From NCBI GenBank assembly GCA_010909165.1, contig VJWM01000107.1, positions 806,001-870,000 on the forward strand: a DNA stretch of 64,000 nucleotides, read 5' to 3'. Source of the stretch: Anthoceros angustus. Lineage: Eukaryota; Streptophyta; Anthocerotopsida; Anthocerotales; Anthocerotaceae. The position numbers and the translations under genes are program-made. Under the pieces are notes generated by a model. That model was not told the DNA's origin. It made no database searches and worked only from the letters and a program-made list of their open reading frames with translations. Below, piece by piece: positions 33,816 to 44,761 of this stretch. How positions within the stretch are numbered: position 1 is the stretch's first letter; each line of letters opens with the position of its first letter.

Positions 33816-36800
33816 TGTTGCTGACCGTCTTCGAGTTTTAACTAAATTAAATAATTTGCACAAGCCCAGAGAATAATGAGGAGGCGGGGCAGCCCACGTC
33901 TTTGGTGCACGTCGTGGTGTGGGCACGACCCGGCCCGTTCCCGTGCCTTTGATGCTTTGATGCCCCCCCCTGCTCATCATCACAGTCACAGGCCGTGCCC
34001 CACCAGCGGGGCAAAGCGGCAACGCGGGGTGGGCTTGCCGGACATTCTTGCTCGCTTTGGCCGCTTTGGCCGCTTTGGCCGCTTGGGCCCCAGGCGCCTG
34101 GCCGCTGGGGGAGATAAATCATAAGTAAAAGGCGTAGACGACACAAGGCAGGGAGTCGTCTCACAGGCGTCTCACGTGTCTCTGACGCCGGAACATGCCA
34201 TACCGCCGGAAGGCCAATCACGGGCCCGGGATCCACCCCCGGTCCCCACCCCACCCGCCGTGCGCATGTGCGAGCCATAAATGTTGGCTTCGGACGGAAC
34301 GGGGAACGGGGAGCGGGGAACGGGAAACGGGGACGGGCAGGTCGCTCTCCGTTAGGTCGGGGTCGTCCGACACTCGCACTGGACGGGCGGGCAACAGCGG
34401 ACCAGACAGTTACATGTTTTCTGGTGGCGGACTCGGACGGGAGGACGGGAGGACGGGAGGACGGGAGGACGGGGCGCGGTCACGGGTCGCGAGTCGCGAC
34501 TCTCCGCGGCGGGCTGTGCAGTGTCGTGACGGGATGGCGATGCCTGCAGGCTGCAGGGGCCGTGTCCGAATTACCAGGGGGTTTACACGATCGAGGCCAT
34601 GTGCTGAGGGCTGCGCTGTGTCCCGGTTCACGTGCCTCTGACAGGGGCGAGTCCAGGCAAGGGGGAGGGATTAGGTGCAGGCCTCTCAGGGGATTATCAT
34701 TGGGGGGCCGGATTTCCCCTGGCTCTGCGTACATGCACATGGAAACAACAAGGAGAAGGGGCCAGGGCAGAGGGAGAGAATTTGTAAGGGAACGGCACGC
34801 TGCTGGTGCCGGTGCCGGTGCCGGTGCCGGTGCAGAGGACGGTGGCCTTGCCTCGGGCTGCGAGCAGATAGCGCGTGCAGGGCTACTGGGCTCTCGCCCA
34901 ACGGCAGCCCCAGCGCAATCCCCTCCTCTGCGTGGCAAAGATACGCTCCAGAGCTCATGGGGGATCGGGTTGCCGGATAGTTGGACTGGACTGGCCTGCT
35001 CCGCCTGCGTCACATTCCTCTGTCCTGTCCAACAGGCCACCTCGTCAAGTATCAGCCCTGTGGAATGTTGTTGGGCCTATGGGTCAGCGAGCTGCAACAA
35101 GAGACGGGAGTTTCTGTATTCTAGGGCTGGAGGGATGGAGGGATGGAGTGATGGAGGCACCTGGTCTTCCGACGGGGAAAGTCATGTCGAACGGCATTCA
35201 TTGCCCACGGCCAGTCGCCAGTCCCTTGTCGTCACGTCTATCGAAGGCAGGCGGGATGTACATATGTACATACATACAGTGTGGCAGTGGACTGGTTACC
35301 AGGGGTGATGTGAAAGACGTACCCAGTACGCTTTTACTGTTTTGTGTAAGGAATCCACATCGCTGCAGCCGGGATGTCATATGTTGGCAACCGCTATCCA
35401 CTGCATATCCACTTCACCTGCTAGGCAGAGGAATGCGTATGGGGATATATATATATGGGTAGATCTGCAGGAGAACATAGGAATGGTGTGACTGGCCTGC
35501 AGCAGTCTGCAGCAGCCACTACACCCACTCTCTCTGCACACAAAACAACACAGCACAGCACAAAGGCATTGCAGGCCTGCCATGCTGCCACCATCCGAGG
35601 ACCTCGCCCGTGCCTAGGATGCCCCGACTCTGCGGGGGCCTGAAGCTTCTGTGATGAGGAGGAGGAGTTGGAGTAGGAGTCGGAGGGTCTGGAGTCTGGA
35701 CTCTGATGTAGGAAGTGTTGACCTGGGTGGTGGGATCCAGCAAGTTGGGGAGGAGACAAGGGAAAACAGTTCCTCTTATCCCGCTTTATAAAAAAATGAG
35801 CTTCACAGCTGCAGGCCAATGCACGGGTGCCAACGCCATGGGCCATTCTCGAACTGAGGAGGCCTCCACTGGCAGGAATATTTTCACACACCTTTACCGT
35901 ACCATGCATTTCAGATGCATTTCACACTGTGGAGGAAGCACAAACTTACCAGCCCGGTGCTGGCTGGCTACCGTGTTGCTGCTTCGCTTCCCCCTGCTAA
36001 CCAAAACAAAACAAAAAGCTCTTGCTAAGCGACGCATTCTGGAAGCTCAAGCCAACGGGCCATGTGCGTCGCATGAGCGCTGCCACCTTTTTCCCGCTCT
36101 GTCTCATGTGCCTTTATCCGAACAGTGCCCCGCATCCCACTCCCCCGTTCACACTGCTCTCCCCTGGCCAGACCATTCCCAGCAGCATAAGGTAAGCAAG
36201 CGTTTGATGCACCTGCTTCCAGCGGACCTGCTGATTGGCATGTCCCCCAACGATTCCCAGGCGCAGATCGAGGATGATGGAGATCTGTTACCCCTGGAAC
36301 ACTAGAGCTACATATGTCAAACATACTCCAATCCTGCATCATGAACAAGGCCTACCCACCTCAGCTCTTCCCCGTGCCCCTTGCAAGAGTCAAATTAGCA
36401 TAGATGATCTCCCAGCGTGTAATGTACCTCCTTCCCAATGCCATCCTTCCTGCTGCCTGCTGGCACACTGCAACTTTTTGACTTACTCCCGAGTCCCCCC
36501 ACTCTCCGCCACAGTACACCATCATCAGCATGTGTAAAGCTACAGTATTGCATGACTGCATTCCCGAGCCTACAATAAAATACACTTCCTTCTCATCACC
36601 TGCGCGTGTCCCTTGTTGACTTGCCATCCTCTGCCATCCCCATCCCCATTGCCGTGCTCTTATCCGCAAAACATGCATCACATCCCTGTTTTGAATCCAC
36701 TGTATCCCTCCCTGAAAAAACATGCCTCATTCACTTTGCGCGCAATTCTCCCGACTAATCCGGCCCTTTTCAAATGCAAGAGCTAGGGTTTCGCTGTCAC

Positions 36801-38194
36801 CTTTCTTTTCCCAGTGGAGTACTGCTCCCGGAAGCCCGCAGATCCATATCCCGAAGAATTCAAACCGCAGTCCACAATTTGCACCAGGGCGTTAATGCAA
36901 GCGGCAAGAACATTCTAATCCCGGTCCACAGAAGCCCGCCAGATGGAAAGGGGTTGCACGAGTGACTCGGGCAGCGTGCAAAGACATGCGGATTTCAAGC
37001 AGGCCAGCCCTCCACGGTCCTCCTCCACCGTAACCACTATTAGCCAATGCCCGCACTTCCAGAGGCTGCTTGGCCTGCCTCCTGCTGTGGCAACACAGCG
37101 CTGCGCGCATGCAAAAGGCAGCATTTGGACTACGTATCTCCTTCATCCTGTTGGTTCATGGACCGGCACTGACCATACACGGGATGGATGCATTGCGCAG
37201 ATGCATGTATGTACATCCATCTGTGGTCTCGCCTTTGCGAGACAGGCGAGACAACATCAACGGCCTCTTCTCAGCTGAATTAATAATATATTCATATTGT
37301 TTTAGTGACGAAATCGCCCACCTCATGCGTGGGCTCCACACGTTGTTGCCCCAATCCTTTAATCATGCGAAGTGGGGCCCTTTTCTGGATGCCGGCGTCA
37401 CACATCGTTACTTCTCATTACATTCTGAAATGATATCAATGCTTCTCTTGCATTTTGTGTTGCCGATATTCCATCTCCAGGCGCGTTCAAACAGACCTGA
37501 AGGTGCCAAAACATGTGCTACCTCCTTCGGGGATAGAGTATGGGACATCACTCTAATACAATATGTGCTTGGATTCGATGTCATCCAAAGCCCACTGAAA
37601 GACCAAGAAGCCGACAGAAGCTGTAGGTTGTGGAATAGTCGAGCCTCCACAAGAGACGCGCAAGTGCTAGAAGAAGAAGAAGAATGAAGAAGAAGTCTAT
37701 TATAGTCCACTTGGGTGGTACAGACTAGTACAGTATGTGCACAGAACGCAAATGTTCCGGATACAAACTTTTAGATTAGGCAGAAACGGCTGTGCACATC
37801 CAAGCATGCAAGAGCAAATGCAGTACTTACACGAAGTACTTTTTTGGTGATCACCGAGAGAATAGGCTCTGGAATGAACTTAGTAGCATGCACAATGTCT
37901 GCCAGGAAGCCCCCATCCATAATGCTAAGGTGGCCACAGTCCGGAGAATATAAGGCTCCGTGGAAGATGCGGAATCAGGTTTCTGGAGCTTAACACTTGA
38001 ATGGCAGTCTGGAGTCCTGGACTAAGTAAGAGATGCATCCTGCACCAGTGCACAAGACGAACGACGAACGAAGGATTGGGATCCCACTTGGAATGCTACA
38101 TTGCGGAAACCGGATTATAAAGTTCAGTTCTGTCTACACACTGTGCTGCTCGAAATTGCTGTGTGGCACTTGCGAGTCGTTGTGGTGATAGTAG
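33816..38194. other. Long intergenic region
   Basis: No gene family is recognised in 4.4 kb. Short direct repeats are present: TTTGGCCGC units near 34056-34085, GGACGGGAGGA units at about 34436-34476, GGTGCC units at about 34805-34833, and a GAAGAA microsatellite at about 37668-37692. Open frames of 100-350 codons (for example 34268-35308, +) are GC-driven and lack motifs. Confidence 0.5.
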
Positions 38195-38285
38195 CGACAG
38201 GGTCGTGTTTGTGGGGGCATTGGTTCTGGGAGCTATGAAGGGTGATGCTGAAACTGTCCCGGCAAGTGAGCACCAGGCTCGTTAA
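38195..38285 (+). pseudogene. Hsp33 exon 4 fragment
   Basis: The stretch ending GGGAGCTATGAAGGGTGATG and CTGAAACTGTC closely matches exon 4 of the intact Hsp33 gene (43029-43106), including the following GCAAGTGAG donor. The exon 5' half is degraded (GGTCGTGTTTGTGGGGGCATTG against the intact GGTCGTGCTCTTGTGGGGACG), with frame damage. No other Hsp33 exon is found here. Confidence 0.85.
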
Positions 38286-38289
38286 ACAG

Positions 38290-39290
38290 AAGTGCACAGT
38301 CTAACCAGAGGGAGGTAAACCTACAGAAACCAGAAGAGCCTGAGCCTGTGAAAATCTACTGCCAGGAAGTTGGACCATAGCTGAGCAGCTGCTGCATGGC
38401 AAACCGGCAACATCTGCTCGAGAGATGCAGACTTCTGCTGACGAGCAGAACTGAGCGATGGGTCGGGAGTGAAATAGTTCTACACGATGAGAGTCCTGGA
38501 GGAATCGGTCAAGGCAGCAGACTCAGCCCGTTGGAGCATTCACTAGCCACCATCTCATCCTCTCCATCTGCAGCCAAGGAAGCATCCTCTCATTGATCAG
38601 CAGCAACAGAGGATAACGAATGTAACGAATCACACACCTTTTCCTGCTTACACTTTTTCTCAAGCACGTAGTTCCACTGATGCCTTGATGATGGCTCATC
38701 GTTGGCCAATCTTTGCGTTCTCTAAGAAAATGGTTTGTCAGCAGAAGACCTCGTACTCCATGCTGCATTCGAACATCCATTCCCCAGGCCCACACATGCA
38801 ACAGAAGGCCAGCCTAGCTCAGACTCCATCAAGATATCTCCAAAAACCATATTAACTGGGTGTTGCACCTTCAACCGGTCTACAACAGATTCCTCGATTG
38901 GTTGATGGGTGTGGAGCGGAATCCAGTTAGTTGAGGAGCTCCCTGGAATGCGAAGGAGGTGTGGGTGGCCAGGAAAGCATATTGTTGAAGGGCAAGGATT
39001 CATTCTGCTACCAAGCACATTCCGAGCCGGTAATTACGACCGCATTTCATGACATCCACTTGAATTGCATCTAGCTGTCAAGAGCATCGAAGGAGCCTTC
39101 TCCAGCACCACACCTGATCATAGGAAAGGGAAAGTCTGCCCCCGGTGACACCTCCAAAGCCCACCTGCAACAAATGCATTATATCGCAACCCTACAGAAA
39201 CAAGCACTCGCTGCACGACTTACCCGGCATGACATTGTCCTGTTCATGCTCCTATCGGCATCAGCAAAGCAGGATCCCCAAGCTCCTGAG
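38290..39290 (-). pseudogene. Decayed copy of the PLC-like phosphodiesterase gene
   Basis: On the - strand it carries, in order, remnants of most exons of the intact gene at 44762-46444: exon 1 (about 39221-39290), a small part of exon 2 (39110-39165), exon 3 (38885-38995), exon 4 fused to part of exon 5 by deletions (38640-38820) and exon 6 (38345-38580). Frameshifts, internal deletions and stops are numerous. The last exon and the spacer to Hsp33 are missing. It is non-functional. Confidence 0.88.
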
Positions 39291-39787
39291 TAAAATAGCA
39301 AGAAACGGCTTTCCAACTGCGCACAAGTGTATACAAACTTAAAGAGACAACAACAATTTCCAATCCAGAACGATTTGGTAACAACTGGTAACAGGTCCGA
39401 ATCATCAGCTTGCAGTCGCGCGCTCCAGAAGAAGCTGCAGGGCAACCCTCAATCGCTACACAAATTCTAAGCATGGCTGTCAGCTTCGCAAGGAAGTTTG
39501 ATACAGTGGGATACACACCCAACAACACTACAAGTACATACTACCTATCACCGTGTGAGGGAAGTATCTCCCTCAATCACACGCTTAAATAGTAACTTGG
39601 GAAGTCAGCTCCTAGTACCCTCTATGTGATGCTTCCAGAAAGAGGTCGGGGATAGGAAGTCCCTCCTGCTATGTAGGCCCCAATATGGTCGGTACCCAGG
39701 CACTCTAAAGGCCATGGCATGGCGCCAGCTATTTCACAAAACCCATCCTACCCAGCAAGAGCTATCCCCATATGTGTATACGACAGC
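39291..39787. other. No gene recognised
   Basis: This is the spacer between the PLC pseudogene and the 3' end of the gene at 39788-41167. No motif is seen. Confidence 0.5.
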
Positions 39788-41167
39788 CTAGAAGGAACCA
39801 TCGCCGGCCTCCCCAGGATCCTCAACAAGGATCAGGGTGCTAATACATATCGGTATCAATTTGTCGGAGGTTGCAGTGTTGTTCCATTGTAAGGCGTACT
39901 CTCCAGCAAGCATAAGGCATGACACCTGAGGGGACGGGAACTTTTCCCACAACATCGCTGCCGTTCCAATGAGCTGTAATAAGTAGTCTTGGTCATCTGG
40001 CTTGGGCCGGTCACCCCAGTGCATGGTGACGACTCCCTGTTTGGAAAAGAGGTTAAGACCTACCCGATGTTCCTGCATATATGTCACAACGGAAGTCGTA
40101 GCCGGATCATCTATCCAATCCATAGTCCCTGGGAAGGAGTGAATCCGCATATGGTACAAGGCGTGCTTGTCCCTGATGTAGCTCTTTCCGTCCGCTGACT
40201 CCAACCAACAGCTCTGCACCCTGTTCCTGTTCCCCACCATCACAAAGAATCCAGAACAAGGAGAACGATACACCATAACGTTATTGCAAACCGTTTGAAG
40301 CGTCGTGGTTCGGAAGGAGAACGCCATGGAGTCACCTCTGCGTGCCAAGATTGGCACCAACCTGGAAACGGGGAACGGCGACTTCGCCTGTAGCACACCC
40401 GATATGCTGATCGCATCATTAGGCCTCAGTTTGATCTGTCCAATAGACACAGTAAGCCAGCCTCTTTCCCCCTTGCTGCACCAGTGGCAGGTGTAGCCAC
40501 CCCCGAGCACGACGCCTGAAACCTTAGGATCTGCCTCAACAAATCTCCTCCACAAAACTGCCACAGCTGTCAGCAACTCTTCCAGAATGCGAAGCTCTTC
40601 CGGATCTGGTGCCATTCGCATCCAGTCTAACGCAACTTCGAAATCCGGCACGAAGTGGTTATCTTTTGCGTCGTTCTTGTAATTCAGATACGTCTGCTTG
40701 AAGCTAAGAGGAACTTTGGCGTCGACGTTCTTCGAATTCAGATATGACTGCCGACACCTGATGAGGGACATGTCGCCAACGCACCTCTCTTGTTGTAGCA
40801 TTTGCTCCAGCCAAGGACGTAATCGACAATATCCTCTGGGTACTCTCTTTACTCCCGCCATGCTCTTGTTCCAAAGCCATAGCCATTTCGTAACCTTCTT
40901 CGCCGGTCCGACCACCACCACAAGGTTTGGGACCGGCTCGCAACCGATCAATTCAGTGCAAATTTTCTTCGAAGGTGTTTCCAGCAAATCCTCCAGAAAC
41001 TCGTCGCCACAAGATCGTTCCCTCTTACTCCCAGATGCTTGATCAGTCAGGCTCCCTGCTTGAATCAGTCCCCTTGACTCCGCCTCATCTGGGTTCGTCG
41101 CGTCCACGTTGCATGAGTCCCAGCTCGGAGTCGATCCGCATGAACTCCTCGCCATCTTCTCTCTCAT
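39788..41167 (-). CDS. Unrecognised 459-residue protein with internal duplication
   Basis: A single uninterrupted frame begins at ATG 41167 (a second Met at residue 5 is equally possible) and stops at 39788. Residues 1-75 are hydrophilic and probably disordered. Residues ~183-247 and ~383-448 are diverged copies of one module: W-x-x-P-x, then A-x-LW-x-x-F, VS-x-x-x-L-x-G-x-Y and W. A shorter duplication (SYLNSKN / TYLNYKN with DAK after each) lies at 141-168. There is no signal peptide or membrane segment; Trp and Cys content is high. I know no family with this pattern. Length, lack of stops and the conserved internal module support a real gene, perhaps from a lineage-specific family. Neighbours give no functional hint. 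Confidence 0.65.
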   Translation of the reverse strand: MREKMARSSCGSTPSWDSCNVDATNPDEAESRGLIQAGSLTDQASGSKRERSCGDEFLEDLLETPSKKICTELIGCEPVPNLVVVVGPAKKVTKWLWLWNKSMAGVKRVPRGYCRLRPWLEQMLQQERCVGDMSLIRCRQSYLNSKNVDAKVPLSFKQTYLNYKNDAKDNHFVPDFEVALDWMRMAPDPEELRILEELLTAVAVLWRRFVEADPKVSGVVLGGGYTCHWCSKGERGWLTVSIGQIKLRPNDAISISGVLQAKSPFPVSRLVPILARRGDSMAFSFRTTTLQTVCNNVMVYRSPCSGFFVMVGNRNRVQSCWLESADGKSYIRDKHALYHMRIHSFPGTMDWIDDPATTSVVTYMQEHRVGLNLFSKQGVVTMHWGDRPKPDDQDYLLQLIGTAAMLWEKFPSPQVSCLMLAGEYALQWNNTATSDKLIPICISTLILVEDPGEAGDGSF

Positions 41168-41579
41168 GCCCGTCCCCCACCTACTAACAACATTTGGCGG
41201 AGGATGCTAACTCGCTCTCTTCGACCACTAGCGGACTAATAACCAACCCTAAGAGCCACCTTTCTCTCGCTTGCCCGTCCAGCACTTAGTACATCAGCTC
41301 GCGCTCGTCTCTTCCATGATCTGCGGATACATAACAAACTAGAACAGTTCTCTCCCCTTCTCCCCTGTCCGTCCACACTTAATAAAATAAATATTGTAAG
41401 ATACTACCTCTCTCTCTTAAATAACCTATAAATATATATAAAAATTAATTTATATTAATTTATATAAATTAATTCTTTCTTCGATACCCTATTAATACAT
41501 AACGAATTCTAAAACTCTAGAAAAGAAGTATGTCTATTTGGCCTAAGAACGTGGTCTATCGATATGTACATGGAGTTGT
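41168..41579. other. Upstream region, AT-rich
   Basis: This is presumably the promoter of the - strand gene at 39788-41167. A very AT-rich stretch with TATAAATATATA and TTAATTTATA repeats lies at about 41420-41475. Confidence 0.5.
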
Positions 41580-42061
41580 AGAAAAGAGTGGATGCCTTTG
41601 TTATTAAGTAGCTGAGGCACACCATGGTACTATTGTGAAATAGCAAGTCCTATAATAAAAAAAATTTATATAAGAAGGATTATGATAGACCTTTTTTTTC
41701 TCCCATAAAAGAACATGAAATAAGTCTCCTACACCTACCAAATGTGTGTCCGAATGGCTTAGGCCAAATGGACACACATTTATAAGAACGCCGTGATTAA
41801 GCATCCTGAGCTTAGATCGGTACTTAGATGGGATGCCTAAAGGGAGTGGATGCCCTTGGTGCAAGTAGCTTAGGCACACCATGGTACAAGTTGTCAAGTA
41901 CCAAGTCCCATGACGGAAATCCATCCTTAGTGGACTCAAATAAAATTCTTCTTCTTCTTCTTCTACCTAGTTTTGCCTTTGGTGCAATGATCCATCCTTA
42001 GTGGACTCAAATAAAATTCTTCTTCTTCTTCTTCTACCTAGTTTTGCCTTTGGTGCAATGA
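41580..42061 (+). repeat. Dispersed repeat, copy 1
   Basis: This contains a block of about 240 bp (GGCACACCATGGTACAAGTTG, GACGGAAATCC and related cores) that recurs in inverted orientation at 47637-47915. It ends at an ATTCTTCTTCTTCTTCTAC microsatellite. The last ~70 bp are duplicated in tandem (about 41922-41991 and 41990-42061). An internal degraded second copy of the GGCACACCATGGTAC part lies at 41610-41625. Confidence 0.8.
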
Positions 42062-42409
42062 TATGCTTCGTAAAATACAGACTACTGCTTCTTCTATCAT
42101 ACAATAAAAGACCTACAGCTACCTAGTTTTCCTTTCGTTTGGTGGATTATGCGAAATACAGGATGAGCGTTTTCCATTTCAAGTTCACACTGGTCCTGTC
42201 CTGCAATTGTGCAGGACAACGTCGTAAGATTCAAATTAGTGTAGAGGAGGAGCGGTTGGGCTGGGTTGGGCTGGGTTGGGCTGGGCTGGGCTGGAACGAA
42301 ATGTTTGGTGACATTTGAGTTCATTTGTTGAGGTAAAGGGAGGTACACTTTTCCTGCAATTCATATCTGCGTTACAGACCGATCGTGGGCCTGCAATTGC
42401 TACGGAGGT
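42062..42409. other. Upstream region of Hsp33
   Basis: No gene is seen. A GGGCTGGGTT-type microsatellite lies at about 42255-42293. The region presumably holds the Hsp33 promoter and leader. Confidence 0.5.
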
Positions 42410-44500
42410 ATGGAGGCAGCAGCCTCTGCTTGTTGCTCCACAGCAAGGCACACCCTGCGGCTGCCGTACTGCTCCTACCACCCCCGCTGTAAGGCTGCGC
42501 GTTGTGGATCAGCTTGTGCAATTGTTGTGAGGCATTTCTGACGTGGTACATTTTCAGGTGTGAAACCTGCAAGCTACCACGTGCGTGGAAATGGGAGCAC
42601 GGTGTGGGGATTGAGGCACACTTGGGCAGGAGCAAGAGCAGGGAGGATACCGGGTGGGGATGGCTTTAGAAGGCAGCAGAGATCCATGGCTTCGGCTGTC
42701 GTTGATGACAGTGGGGCGCGATCAGCATCTGCTGGGATGGTGGACGATGAGGACCAGATTCTGCGTTGCACTTCCCTCAGCGCTGAGGTGAGAGGGGGAA
42801 TGGTACTTGGCCTGGGACGATGTTTCCTGCTTTTTCCTAACTGGGTGGTGGGCACATGTTTTGATCCAGGTGTCGGTGATAGCTGTGAAAGCTACTGAGG
42901 TGGTGCAGGAGGCTCAGAAACGGCACAAGGCATCTCCCACTGTGCGTTTACTTTCGCTTTGTTGAGCCTGGCTTTAGCCTGATTAACAGTTGCCTCGGAG
43001 CTGAATTTTTGTGCTATATTGAAGGAAGGCGTCAGCTGCATTGGGTCGTGCTCTTGTGGGGACGTTGCTTCTGGGAGCTATGAAGGGTGATGCTGAAACT
43101 GTCCAGGCAAGTGAGTCTGGGTGCCAGGGTTTTTGGTGTATGGGGTAGCGTAGGTGGGTCTGTGTTTGATGTTTTTGGGGTGGTGTGTTGCAGGTATCGT
43201 TTGTCGGGGATGGGCCTCTCGGGCAAATGACAACAGTGGCTGGGAAACAAGGGTTTGTGAAGGGTTTTGTTGGCAATCCATTGTGTGACCCTCCTCTAAG
43301 GCCAGATGGGAAGGTTTGTCATATGCACGTGTTCATGGATGGCCTTGCTGAGTTAGGTGCGATCACTTCTTGTTTTTTGTTGACAGTTTTGTGCAGCTTG
43401 ATGTAGGAGCAGCAGTTGGATCGGGAGTTCTGAGCGTTGTGCGTAACAATTCTTCCTGGACCCAGCCTTATACGTATGTCTAGGTGCAAGGCCTCAATAT
43501 GCTGATTTTCATAATGCTGCCAGCTTTTTTTTAGCATGCTCTTCTATCCTTGCATCACTTTTGTCCTTTTAGAAATTCAAAGTCCAATTCATTGTGACCC
43601 AATTGTTTTGCAGTGGAACTATTCCCATCTACTCTGGAGAAGTTGCTGAGGATATTGCTCACTACCTTGCAGATAGCGAACAGGTGCTCAGGTCGTTCAT
43701 TTACTTTTTTGTCATTTTTAAGTGTGAGCAGTTTCGTTCGTTCGATTTAAGCGTTCAATTTGCATGTTGATAATTGGTGTTTGCTTTGTGCAGACCAATA
43801 CTGCCGTAGGTCTTGGTGTGTCCTTCACGAAAGAGGGTGTAGTGAAAGCTGCAGGAGGCTTCCTAGTGCAGGTGGGTCTCATTCGGATAAGATTACGATT
43901 CACCTCATGTTGTCAGGAAGCCATCGTGCTGAGTATACTTTTTTTTTTTTTTGGGTGCTGCAGGTTTTACCATTCTGCTCAGAAGAAACACTAGCACAGG
44001 TGGAAACGAACATACTTGCAATGCCCCCTATCTCTGATGCTGAAACTATAACTCCACGCAAAATTGTGGAGGAGCTTTTGAAAGGGGTCGGTGTGGGTGA
44101 CTTCTCTGATCCGGTAAGCCATTGCAGGGTTATCAACTTGTCGAGTGCTTCCTTAGCACGCTGAAGCCCTTAAAGGAATCACGATCGCTGTCGTCTCCAC
44201 TTGACCAGGTCATTCCCAGATTCGGCCCTTGTGGAGTGGAGGAGTTAAGAACACGAATGATGCGTGCTGTGGCCTCGCTGGGGCCATCTCAAGTTCGAGA
44301 GTTGCTAGATGAGCAAGGTCCATTTCCTTTCAGTCTTTGCAGAACCCTGCTTGCTGTATTTCATGGCTGAATGCACATCAATGGTTTTATCTCCACTTGC
44401 ATCTCTGGCAGGTCATGTGGAAGTCAGGTGCGAATTCTGTGCCGAAGTAATTCGGTTTGGGGAGCCGGATCTTCGACAAGTTCTCCAGACAATCTCCTAG
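42410..44500 (+). CDS. HSP33: Hsp33 redox-regulated chaperone, plastid-type
   Basis: Eleven exons in matching phase: 42410-42488, 42558-42787, 42870-42941, 43029-43106, 43194-43313, 43397-43473, 43614-43683, 43794-43871, 43964-44113, 44209-44317, 44412-44500; 383 residues. Hsp33 family marks: DEDQILRCTS, ASAALGRALVGTLLLGAMKG, VGDGPLGQMTTVAGK, GFVGNP, a GTIPIYSGEVAEDIAHYL segment, GLGVSFTKEGVVKAAGGFL and the C-terminal VEVRCEFCAE. Bacterial Hsp33 holds unfolding proteins and is switched on by oxidation of four zinc-binding cysteines (CxC and CxxC). Here the CxxC is intact but the CxC site reads FGPCGVEE with only one Cys. The first ~70 residues are Arg/Ser/Ala-rich with few acids, like a plastid transit peptide. 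Intron 4 uses a GC donor (CAG|GCAAGT). Convergent with the PLC-like gene 261 bp downstream. Confidence 0.92.
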
Positions 44501-44544
44501 TATCACAGCTTTAATCTGCTGTATCAATTTCTAGTTTTAAAAAG

Positions 44545-44690
44545 AGCACCTACATCAACTTTCTCCACTGAATTGGAGAAAGTTTAAAAAAAGGAGCACC
44601 TACATCAATTTTCTCCACTGAATTGGAGAAAGTTTAAAAAAGGAGCACCTACATCAACTTTCTCCACTGAATTGGAAAAAATTGATTAAA
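44545..44690 (+). repeat. Tandem ~50-bp repeat, each unit a hairpin
   Basis: Three copies at a 49-50-bp period lie in the spacer between the converging Hsp33 and PLC-like genes. Each holds AACTTTCTCCA, six bases, then TGGAGAAAGTT, an 11-bp perfect stem in copy 1 (44557-44584); copies 2 and 3 have one or more mismatches. A-runs follow each. It could influence 3' end formation of either gene. Confidence 0.85.
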
Positions 44691-44761
44691 TTGTAATCTT
44701 TTTGTTGCCTGCAATGTCGTGATGACAAGTAGCTTCTGCTTTGTAGGCAACAATGTTTTCA

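Noticed and set aside
34268-35308. 346-codon + strand frame
   Set aside because: It is built on GC-rich simple repeats (GGACGGGAGGA, GGTGCC) and has no domain or start context.
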